The notes: generated by a model from the letters alone, not told the origin. A stretch of 22,219 bases of DNA from UBA1413 sp964472165 (GCA_964472165.1 CAYYJE010000049.1:1-22219), one strand, 5' to 3'; shown: positions 1 through 7,022, numbered from the stretch's first letter. Program-made: numbers and translations.

Positions 1-269
1 GAAAGGTTAAAACAAAGAGAGCTAGAGAAAAAACAGTTCAGACAGGAGGAGGTAAGAAAAAAACTGGCTCAAAAAGAACAGCTTAAGCAAAATCGCATTG
101 AACAACTCCGTAGACTTAGGCAAGCACGCGACATGCAGCGTAAAAAAGTCAGGCCGAAGCCAAGCAGCGTAAAGCACTGCTGGCCGCAGCCAAAAAGGCA
201 AAAGAGTTAAAAACACAGCAACCTGTGAGCGCCAACAAGCGCAGATTTCTGGAAGATAAAAAGAAATAA
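1..269 (+). pseudogene. C-terminal end of a charged coiled-coil protein, frameshifted
   Basis: The window opens inside a reading frame rich in Lys, Arg, Glu and Gln (it begins ERLKQRELEKKQF). The heptad-like charge pattern suggests a long coiled coil. The frame is open from base 1 to about 147. From base 150 the same composition continues in a different frame (QAEAKQRKALLAAAKKAKEL) to a TAA at 267-269. The switch lies in or just after the A6 run at 142-147 and corresponds to a one-base change. An indel in that homopolymer, either a consensus error or a real mutation, explains it best. Without the shift the first frame stops at 208-210. No TGA is used as a sense codon here, so the fragment does not reveal which genetic code it follows. 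Function is unknown and no family was recognised. Confidence 0.5.
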
Positions 270-505
270 ACAGGCGTTATTTGATGATATGAGTCTGGTT
301 TGGGCGCGTTAATTGCATAGGATTTGTCCATCTTCATGGAGTTACCGTCGAACAAAGAAATCACGGCTTCCGGGTGCAAATCTGGCAAGTGACCGGTAAT
401 AAGCTGGGTAGGGATACCCAGGCAAATCGGGTTGACTGCCTTTTCTTGACAAGCACAAATAGAACGGAGCAGAAGGTGATTCTCTTTTTTCCTTGCCGGA
501 AACAT
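149..505 (-). CDS. Possible small hypothetical protein
   Basis: This is a 118-codon minus-strand frame starting at ATG 505. Only its first 80 or so residues (505 to about 270) lie outside the antisense of the coiled-coil fragment. That part looks protein-like, with the stretch NPICLGIPTQLITGHLPDLH followed by VISLFDGN, but I recognise no family. The C-terminal third is antisense to the frameshifted coiled-coil gene and is unlikely to be real as written. A TAA lies just upstream of the ATG in frame. If genuine, it would be the only gene content in 270-563, and could be a remnant of a longer gene. I see no terminal repeats that would mark it as a mobile element. Confidence 0.25.
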   Translation of the reverse strand: MFPARKKENHLLLRSICACQEKAVNPICLGIPTQLITGHLPDLHPEAVISLFDGNSMKMDKSYAINAPKPDSYHQITPVYFFLSSRNLRLLALTGCCVFNSFAFLAAASSALRCLASA

Positions 506-563
506 AGGGGTTGTTTCAATTTATCCTAAAAGTAATCGATTAAGCCTTCTAATAAATTATGTT

Positions 564-2898
564 ATGAAAACCTGAACGTATAATAAAGCGTTAATTTTCC
601 TTACATTTTGAGTTGGTTTTCTTTGGGGTTGCGGCAAGGAGGAGACTCCCGACACGGAAGCTCCGGTGATTGAACTGGTTACCAAGGCTATTTCGGTGGA
701 GACGGGCGATAATCTCGTACCCTCCTCGCTGGTCAGATCCATAAAAGACAATTCCGATCCTGCACCTGTGATTGTCGTGATGATCTGACAGCAGACCATT
801 GCGTACAATGAAGCCTATACCTTTTCCATGCCGGGGGATTTTTCCATGACAATCAGGTCGAAGGACAACTCCTGAAATACCAGTGCCGCGGACATCGCAA
901 TCAGTGTCGGGGTGGGAGACCCGAATCTGCTGGGACTGGAAAGTCTCCAGGACAGCATCAATCCCAAAACCAATATTCCCATGGACTTGTTGCTGTGAGT
1001 CAAAGCCACGGATACCAGGGACAGAGACATCACCGGCAAAATACAGGTGTTTCTGAAAAATCCCGATAACCAGCGAACAGCCATATCCGCACCCAAAGCC
1101 TTTGTGACAAAAGAGACAGGAACACTGACGCTCAGATACGAAGTAGCGGACAACAACAAAAACACTTCCACAAAAGAAGTGACGCTGACGGTTACCTCGG
1201 GAATGCCCATTATCGACGGACTGGAAAATCTTCAAACCATACTCAGTCCGATGGCTGACATCCCCGTCAACTTGCTGCAGGGGGTGACTGCCCGTAACGC
1301 CAAAAACAGGGATATTACCTCCGCTATCAGGGTCTTTGTCAAATCCGCCAACGATCAATACACCACCGTGGCAAATCCTTCGGCATTTACGGCAGAATCA
1401 GAGGGGATTCTCTCCCTTAGATTTCAGATCACCGATTCCTATGGCCAAACGCTGACAATGGAATTGAACTTACAAATTGCCAAATTCGTCCTCGTAATTC
1501 CTCAACTTGAGCTTGTTCCCAACGATCCTACTTTTGATCCCAATAATCCAGAATGGAATCAGTTTATGGCAAAAAATTGGGCAGAGTATCTCAAACCAAT
1601 CAAAGTCCTGGAGGTTTGGGCTATGGGAGAAGCTATGGTCAGATCTGGTACCAACGAACTGTCCAAAACCGAATATCTTGCCAAGCTCAACTGGCGACAA
1701 CTTGCCCTCAATAATATCCATGGCAAACCTATGGGAACCGATGCCGAGGGACAGTTTATTCCCCCAAATACTTCTTTCGACTACAATCACCACGAAGATG
1801 GATGTAATCAAATACTCCTGGGAAAAAAAAATAACGGAGTAGGAGGAGTAGGTCTGGCAGGTCCCCTAATCCAACAAGGAGGAGTAAACAAGGCCATCCC
1901 AATGGAAGATGGCTGGATGAAACCTATGAGTGATGGATACAATACGACACAACCAGTTATAGACCGACTACAAAACAATCCTGATAAATATCTAATTATT
2001 TCTTCTTCTAGCAATCTACGAGGAAATAATCGATGAGAAATACTCAATAGTGGGAGAGTAATCCGATTTGCAGGAGGATGAAATATTGACAATATAAATG
2101 GCAAAGTGTTTAGTATCTATCCAACCCAAACAGCTGCTACAAGCGATCCAAGAGAAATTATTTTTTGAGCAGTAGCTTGGGATTTTGGTCCTGTGACAAT
2201 TCCTATCCAGAGAGTAGGAGGTTGTCGAGAAAATTTTACCGTAAATGTCGGTCAATCAAGGAATGGTTCACCAGGAGGAACAGGATACCTCACAGTAGAG
2301 TCAGAGCGTACCCGGATATGCTCCAGGAGTTCATGCATTTCTTGCATCAAATGGTATTGTTACTGCTGATCCTGGTGCTGCTACCTCCGTAGCAACTCCA
2401 GTCCAGACCTGACTATTTTATCTGTTGGCGGCAGCCTATCCAGAGCTTACTCCTCAGCAACTTCTGGAGAAAATGAGAACTGACTATGCTTATCCGGTCA
2501 AAGTTACTTTTGCCGAAGAACCCACGCGATGATATACCAGCAAGACCACAGATATCGGTAAAGCGTACAAAGAGCTCAACTCCAGGATACCAGATCAAAT
2601 AAGTCTTTGATCGTCTTCAACTATCCCAATCTCCAAAGGAAGATATAAATTTAATATTATTCATGGAGATGGAGTAATACTTGCAAATAGAAGCAAAATC
2701 ACCAATGCAGATCTCAACAATGCGAGCAAAAGGGGAGTCCTCAGCCAAGAAGAATATATCATAGATCCTGCAGTTCTCAAATCAATGGGTAAAAAAGCAG
2801 GCGACAAAATTATCATCCATGTAAGTGTCTGTAGTGATGCTACAGAACAGTACAAACAAATTCGAGATATCCAACAGGAAGTCATCCTGACTATTTAA
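564..2898 (+). CDS. Lipoprotein with Ig-like repeats and subtilase-like protease domain; TGA read as glycine
   Basis: Read with TGA as sense, this frame runs 777 codons from ATG 564 to TAA 2896, with one frameshift near 2299-2310. In-frame TGA codons start at 573, 609, 786, 873, 996, 2034, 2079, 2166, 2410, 2530 and 2608; there is no internal TAA or TAG. The N-terminus is a lipoprotein signal peptide with lipobox LWGC (Cys23). About three Ig-like repeats follow (to about base 1500), then a linker and a subtilase-like domain. Subtilase marks are an oxyanion-Asn region (FAGG-TGA-N, Asn codon 2082), a VGA-like strand (IIF-TGA-AVAWD, 2166) and the Ser motif ATSVATP (Ser codon 2386-2388). The histidine may be in NHHEDG; no clear catalytic Asp was found. 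TGA aligns with Gly at several conserved sites, while Trp uses TGG, so Trp recoding is disfavoured. It is probably an exported, membrane-anchored protease from an Absconditabacteria/Gracilibacteria-type genome. Under the standard code it would look like a pseudogene. Confidence 0.82.
2299..2310 (+). other. Frameshift site inside the recoded subtilase gene
   Basis: Upstream the gene is read in the frame of ATG 564. Downstream the catalytic-serine region and the final TAA are in the frame one base later. The upstream frame can be followed to about GYLTVESE. The downstream frame is closed by a TAG at 2296 and open from 2299 onward (SVPGYAPGVHAF). The change must therefore lie between about 2299 and 2310. 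No slippery heptamer is visible, so one extra base in the consensus or a true mutation is more likely than programmed shifting. Confidence 0.7.
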
Positions 2899-2997
2899 TA
2901 TATTTTTCAACCCTAGCTACTCAACATAAAATATAAAGTGTCAAATGTGCATTTTTATTCCCTTATCAGGAAATGGTTTGAATAAAAGTATAGCACC

Positions 2998-3418
2998 ATG
3001 TTTGACATCCGAAAAATTCAGGAAAAGGTCATTTTTGAGGCCGTCAGGGCGGAGAGTGACGCAGCCACCGCAGGGCATATCGTTGGCGGGGGTGAAGAAG
3101 AAGACGCCTTTGGGTGAAGAACACCATGAAAAGGCTGGAAACCTGTTTTGAGCAGCCTGTCCTAAGGAAAATCAGGAAAAACTGCCAGTGTGGTTACGGC
3201 CTGGAGGAGAGGCTGGCCCAGCTAAGGGAGATCATTAGCCAGTCGTCGACCCTTGAAGAGTTTGCCAGCCATGAAAAAGCCCGGGCATCGGGGATGTCTG
3301 TCCGGGAGGGGGAACTCTACCTGGAGTTTCCGTTCTGTCCCTGTCCGATGGTGGTCACCGTGGACAGGCTGGAGACCGATACCTGGTGTCGCTGCACGAC
3401 CGGTTACAGCCAGCTTTT
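2998..3418 (+). pseudogene. Cysteine-rich DUF6144-like protein, frameshifted and truncated
   Basis: The frame opens at ATG 2998 (MFDIRKIQEKVIFEAVRAES) and runs to DAFG, where a TGA at 3115 interrupts it. The protein continues in the frame one base back from GTG 3114 (VKNTMKRLETCFEQPV). Loss of one G from the GGG run at 3112-3114 explains the shift. The second part carries CQCGYGLEERL, GELYLEFPFCPCP and TWCRCTTGYS, a Cys pattern I associate with the DUF6144 family, which is mainly clostridial (from memory, no search). The expected end of the family after GYS is missing. By about 3410 the sequence turns into the antisense of the neighbouring methyltransferase gene, whose stop codon is at 3423-3425. 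Codon use is GC-rich, unlike the AT-rich DNA just before it. I infer a broken remnant, or an assembly join, at about 3405-3420. Confidence 0.5.
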
Positions 3419-3422
3419 TTGT

Positions 3423-5042
3423 CTACAGCTCCTTGAGCCACTCCCTGACCACTTCCACCGAAGGATCGCTTCCTTCCGATTTCAGGCGGTAGCTGACGGT
3501 GACCACTGCCGGGCCTTTGGTGATGCCATAGGAGGCCAGTTCAGCGGGATCGGTAAGAATGGTCACCGAAATCTCCTTGCCCAGCTCCGTGGAGGCCAGT
3601 TTTACCTTCTCCACCATACCGGCGCACACCGCTTCGTTTTCACCCAGAACCAGAATTTCACTCCGTCTGGAGCGGATTTTGAGTTTCATTTTTTCGTTGA
3701 TCCGGTGCTGGATCGCCTGGATCAGCTGGTTCTGGGGAGGGATTTTGGAGACAAAGGCGATTTTCCCGTCGATGCAAATGGTGGGGATATTTTTGACCAT
3801 CATCGACGACATGAAGGTCACCGCTTCCATTTTTTTGATGGCGTGTTCGCGCCATTCCACCACCCCTTCAAAATGGGGCGTCACCCGCTTCACCGCTTCC
3901 ACCATATACTGGCAGGGAGCGCACGACTCGGAGTCAAGGGTGATCACATCCACAATCACTTTGTCTGATTTTCCGTAATCGCGCAGGTTCAGGATATCGG
4001 TATGGGTATCACTTTTTTCGAGGGTGCGAACCACCTGCTGAAGATAAGGGTCATGAACAAGTTCTGTTACTGCAACGACATTGGCGGAAGGTGTTTCCAT
4101 CGGCATGTCACATCCCGGAGCCAGGATAAATCCCCGCTTACCACCCATGTCAAGGCAAGCCAGGGCTTCCTCCCGCGCATCAGCCGGGGTGCCCATGAGC
4201 AGAACAACAGTCAGACGCATATTCCCCCCGAAGCTTATTCCATGGCGCAAAGCCACATCACGCACAAAATCAAGGGGAATATTCTCATCAATGGAGACAT
4301 TGTCGGGACGGCATTCGCACATCACCTCTATGTTTTGCTGTGCATGGCCGCACACAAAAAAGGAACTCAGCTTTTCGCGGCTGCGGATAAAGCTGAAAAT
4401 CTGTTTGGCGTAGGGGGAGACATACTGGCGGAAACTGTCGGAGTCGATCTGACTGGTCATCGGGTCCACCACGGCTATCACATCACAACCGGCCGCTATC
4501 AGGTAATCCGCCATTTTAACGGCAATTCCCGTACAATACTCCATCAGTTCGGCCACCTCATCGGGAGCTTCGTACAATTTCAGGAAAATATCGGTTCCAA
4601 GGAGGTGAAGTGCAAGGGTAAAAGGCCCGGTGATCAGGCCGTATAAGGCCAAACCGGGATGTTGATCCCTCAGAAACCGGGTAGCCTCCAACACTGCGGG
4701 AATCCTTCCCTTTCCGGCATCGAACGGGGGAAGGTCCCCAATTGCTTTGCCTTCTGCCAGAGGATGGGAGATTACGGCAGGAGGGGTTCCCGGCGACCAT
4801 CTCAAGGTACAACCCAGGATTTCGGCTTCCAGCTGAAGGTCAAAAATCACGGGAATACCGTCAGGATTATAGGTTTCGACAGCCTTGCTGATTCCCTCTG
4901 CCATCAAAGCCGGTGATTTGAGGTAACTCTCCGCATCCCTGCCAATCAGGAAACCCCCATGAACTCCCACGAAGGGGACCCATGGAACCCGCTCAACCTC
5001 CTGCAGCCGCATCGCCGCCCTGACCAGCTCCAATCCTTTCAT
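3423..5042 (-). CDS. UROD-type corrinoid methyltransferase fused to two thioredoxin-like domains
   Basis: 539 residues, from ATG 5042. Residues 1 to about 345 form a uroporphyrinogen-decarboxylase fold of the MtaA/CmuA/O-demethylase type. Candidate zinc thiolates are Cys231 (VCGH) and Cys311 (APGCDMPMETP). Family members move methyl groups between a substrate or thiol and a corrinoid protein; they are not heme enzymes. Residues about 360-450 form a thioredoxin/glutaredoxin-like domain with a CAPC motif (374-377) and the cis-Pro region VKNIPTICIDGK. Residues about 460-539 form a second thioredoxin-like domain (resembling the thioredoxin_3 type) that keeps only Cys473 of a CxxC. The gene lies downstream of a corrinoid protein gene on the same strand, 158 bases apart, so the two probably work together. 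Whether it is the substrate-demethylating enzyme or the enzyme that passes the methyl on cannot be told. Its 3' end meets an unrelated broken gene almost directly, so any further operon genes are absent. Confidence 0.85.
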   Translation of the reverse strand: MKGLELVRAAMRLQEVERVPWVPFVGVHGGFLIGRDAESYLKSPALMAEGISKAVETYNPDGIPVIFDLQLEAEILGCTLRWSPGTPPAVISHPLAEGKAIGDLPPFDAGKGRIPAVLEATRFLRDQHPGLALYGLITGPFTLALHLLGTDIFLKLYEAPDEVAELMEYCTGIAVKMADYLIAAGCDVIAVVDPMTSQIDSDSFRQYVSPYAKQIFSFIRSREKLSSFFVCGHAQQNIEVMCECRPDNVSIDENIPLDFVRDVALRHGISFGGNMRLTVVLLMGTPADAREEALACLDMGGKRGFILAPGCDMPMETPSANVVAVTELVHDPYLQQVVRTLEKSDTHTDILNLRDYGKSDKVIVDVITLDSESCAPCQYMVEAVKRVTPHFEGVVEWREHAIKKMEAVTFMSSMMVKNIPTICIDGKIAFVSKIPPQNQLIQAIQHRINEKMKLKIRSRRSEILVLGENEAVCAGMVEKVKLASTELGKEISVTILTDPAELASYGITKGPAVVTVSYRLKSEGSDPSVEVVREWLKEL

Positions 5043-5133
5043 TCCTGATATTTTATATGATATTGATTACCAATCACTGGCAAAGCACGAAGCGAAGCGG
5101 AGTCTCGGCTCAGACGGGACCGATTACTTTTTT

Positions 5134-5168
5134 GTGATCCGGTGATTCAGTGATCCCGTGATCCGGTG
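5134..5168. repeat. Four 8-bp tandem units (GTGATCCG-like)
   Basis: The units GTGATCCG, GTGATTCA, GTGATCCC and GTGATCCG follow one another from 5134 to 5165, then GTG begins a broken fifth. They lie in the 158-base gap between the corrinoid protein gene and the methyltransferase gene, beside a pyrimidine-rich stretch (5169-5200). This may be a microsatellite-like spacer. No function can be assigned. Confidence 0.6.
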
Positions 5169-5200
5169 TCTCCCCGTCTCTTCGTCCCTCAGTCCCTCTC

Positions 5201-5869
5201 TCACACCGCCTGTGCATTCAGGTACTCCACAAGTCCCTGCGGGTCACGGGAATAGGCATCTGCGCCGATTCTGTCGCAGAAATCCCGTGTGACGGGTGCA
5301 CCGCCCACAGCCACCTTCACCTCCGGCATCTCTGATTTGATCGCCTTGGTGATTCTTTCCATACTGGGCATGGTGGTAGTCAGAAGCGCTGAAAGGCCTA
5401 CGAAAGCTCCCGGGTTTGCCTTCAGGGTTTCCACAAATTTATCAGCATTCACATCTACACCCAGGTCGACGACTTTCCAGCCGTTTCCTTCCACCATCAT
5501 CGACACCAGGTTTTTGCCGATGTCATGAAGGTCGCCTTCCACGGTTCCGATAATCAGTGTCCCCTTTTGCCGGGCTTCACCGGAGAGGAAAAAGGGTTTC
5601 AGATGTACCATGGCGGTATTCATGGCTTTTGCCGACATAAGCACCTGGGGAACAAACACCTTGTTCTCCCGGAATTTGACTCCCACCCTTTCCATGCCGG
5701 GCATCAATCCTTCCGTAAGGATTTGTTGCGGGGGGGTTCCTTCGTCAAGGAGTTGCCGGGTAATTTCATCCGCACCAACCTGACCCTTCATTTGAGGAGG
5801 AAAAGGTGAAGTCAGGTTAATTTTTCCGAATTCTACGCACTCAGAGAGTTTATTAAGCAAATCTGTCAT
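5201..5869 (-). CDS. Corrinoid (B12-binding) methyl-carrier protein, MtaC/MtbC-like
   Basis: 222 residues from ATG 5869. The frame could extend to a TTG at 5893, but the usual family start (MTDLLNKLSE) and the promoter position favour 5869. Residues about 1-95 are the helical B12-binding cap. Residues about 100-222 are the Rossmann-like cobalamin domain, with DLHDIG (Asp113, His115, Gly118) supplying the lower-axial histidine, then the typical VVDLGVDV and GLSALLTTTMPSM stretches. Such small cytoplasmic proteins carry a methyl group on cobalt between a substrate methyltransferase and a second methyltransferase. The next gene on the strand encodes a UROD-type methyltransferase, an expected partner. 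No MttB-, MtaB- or MtmB-like substrate enzyme and no corrinoid reductive activator is in the window. The gene is divergent from the dehydrogenase at 5963. Confidence 0.9.
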   Translation of the reverse strand: MTDLLNKLSECVEFGKINLTSPFPPQMKGQVGADEITRQLLDEGTPPQQILTEGLMPGMERVGVKFRENKVFVPQVLMSAKAMNTAMVHLKPFFLSGEARQKGTLIIGTVEGDLHDIGKNLVSMMVEGNGWKVVDLGVDVNADKFVETLKANPGAFVGLSALLTTTMPSMERITKAIKSEMPEVKVAVGGAPVTRDFCDRIGADAYSRDPQGLVEYLNAQAV

Positions 5870-5890
5870 GGTTGATTTTTCAGGTTTTTG

Positions 5891-5920
5891 CAAATTTACG
5901 CAACTTGATGAATCCGGAAA
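5891..5920 (-). promoter_or_regulatory. Candidate Bacteroidetes promoter for the corrinoid operon
   Basis: On the minus strand TAAATTTG (5898 to 5891) matches the Bacteroidetes -7 element TAnnTTTG exactly. TTTC (5920 to 5917) sits 18 bases upstream as a near match to the -33 TTTG. The start codon at 5869 lies about 20 bases downstream, giving a short leader. Confidence 0.45.
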
Positions 5921-5928
5921 GGTTTTTA

Positions 5929-5950
5929 AATATAAATTGCAGTTTATATT
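5929..5950. promoter_or_regulatory. Perfect 8-bp inverted repeat, candidate operator
   Basis: AATATAAA (5929-5936) and TTTATATT (5943-5950) are exact reverse complements separated by TTGCAG. The palindrome lies 12 bases before the dehydrogenase start at 5963 and upstream of the divergent corrinoid promoter. That is where a regulator could control one or both operons. No regulator gene is present in the window. In AT-rich DNA such a repeat could also arise by chance. Confidence 0.4.
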
Positions 5951-5962
5951 ACGATTACTGAT

Positions 5963-7012
5963 ATGAAAGCATTGGTTTTAACCGGACCCTCCCAATTCAG
6001 CTACATGGGAACAGCGGATCCGGTAATCGGGGATGAAGAGGTCCTGGTAGGTGTGAAAGCCTGTGGAATTTGCGGATCGGATGTTCACGGCATGGATGGG
6101 AGCACCGGAAGGAGGATTCCTCCCCTGATTATGGGGCATGAAGCCTCGGGTGTGATTGTGGCCACCGGCAATAGGGTGAAAGGGTGGCAGCCGGGTAACC
6201 GTGTCACGTTTGACTCCACGGTATATGCACTGAACGACTGGTACACATTAAGCGGGCACTACAACCTGAGTGATGGCAGGGAAGTTTTGGGGGTTTCACC
6301 CGGTGAATACCGGAGACATGGTGCTTTTGCGGAGTATGTGGTTGTACCCGCCCATATTTTATACCGCATTCCCGAAAATGTCACTTTTGTCCAGGCAGCG
6401 ATGGTGGAGCCGGTAGCGGTAGCTCTTCATGCCCTCTCTCTGTCGGGGATTTTGCCTGGGGAGAGTTGTCTGGTTACCGGAAGCGGTATGATCGGCAACT
6501 GTCTGGTGCAGGCGGCGGCAGCTGCGGGGGCTGTTCCGCTGATTGCTGCAGATGTGGTGGCGCAACGGCTTGAGAGTGCCCTTCTGATGGGGGCCACCAC
6601 GGCCATCAATCCTGAAAGTGAGCCCATCGGAGAGATTGTGAAAAATCTGACCGGAGGGCGGGGTGTGGATGTGGCGTTTGAAGCGGTGGGAATCCCGGCC
6701 ACGGTCAATCTCACCCTGGATCTGGTGCGGAAAGGCGGCCGGGTAGTCCTGGTAGGAAACCTGGTCCCCAAAATTGACTTCCCCCTGCAGCAGGTGGTTA
6801 CCCGGGAGATCAGGATCCAGGGTAGCTGTGCCATCAGGGGAGAATATGAAGCCGCCTTGCGTCTGATCAGCAATGGAAGGATCAGGGTCGATCCGCTCAT
6901 TTCGGCAATCGCCCCGCTTTCAGAAGGGGCTGCCTGGTTCAAACGGTTGCACGACAAGGAACCCGGACTTAACAAGGTAATCCTGGTTCCCGATTCACAG
7001 ATGAATTATTAA
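5963..7012 (+). CDS. Zinc-type medium-chain alcohol/polyol dehydrogenase, sorbitol or idonate dehydrogenase-like
   Basis: 349 residues of the MDR superfamily. Catalytic zinc ligands are visible at Cys37 (CGICGSDVH), His59-Glu60 (GHEASG) and Glu149 (EPVAVALHA). The Rossmann motif GSGMIG (about 173-178) followed by AAD at the end of the second strand suggests NAD rather than NADP. In the structural-zinc loop (about 88-104) the four expected cysteines appear replaced by Ala, Asp, Thr and Ser, so this enzyme probably holds only the catalytic zinc. It is first in a tight operon, 10 bases before a Gfo/Idh oxidoreductase and followed by a GntP permease. This resembles idonate/gluconate-type clusters, and the likely substrate is a polyol or sugar acid. 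The exact substrate cannot be read from sequence. Confidence 0.88.
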   Translation: MKALVLTGPSQFSYMGTADPVIGDEEVLVGVKACGICGSDVHGMDGSTGRRIPPLIMGHEASGVIVATGNRVKGWQPGNRVTFDSTVYALNDWYTLSGHYNLSDGREVLGVSPGEYRRHGAFAEYVVVPAHILYRIPENVTFVQAAMVEPVAVALHALSLSGILPGESCLVTGSGMIGNCLVQAAAAAGAVPLIAADVVAQRLESALLMGATTAINPESEPIGEIVKNLTGGRGVDVAFEAVGIPATVNLTLDLVRKGGRVVLVGNLVPKIDFPLQQVVTREIRIQGSCAIRGEYEAALRLISNGRIRVDPLISAIAPLSEGAAWFKRLHDKEPGLNKVILVPDSQMNY

Positions 7013-7022
7013 AACCAGTACG

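Noticed and set aside
1047..2036. Free-standing 329-codon gene starting at ATG 1047
   Set aside because: The ATG is in the middle of an Ig-like repeat and the TGA at 2034 is inside the protease domain; both belong to the longer TGA-recoded gene.
564..2898. TGA codons as selenocysteine or tryptophan
   Set aside because: Eleven TGA in one protein, several aligned with conserved Gly and none in a redox context, do not fit selenocysteine; tryptophan is already encoded by TGG in the same gene (LWGC, EWNQ, NWAE, AVAW).
564..2898. Ordinary pseudogene decayed by nonsense mutations
   Set aside because: Decay would give TAA and TAG as well as TGA; only TGA occurs, and the reading frame and motifs are otherwise preserved.
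3426..3968. Continuation of the + strand frame from the DUF6144-like fragment to 3968
   Set aside because: This stretch is antisense to the thioredoxin-like domains of the methyltransferase and has no protein-like pattern of its own.
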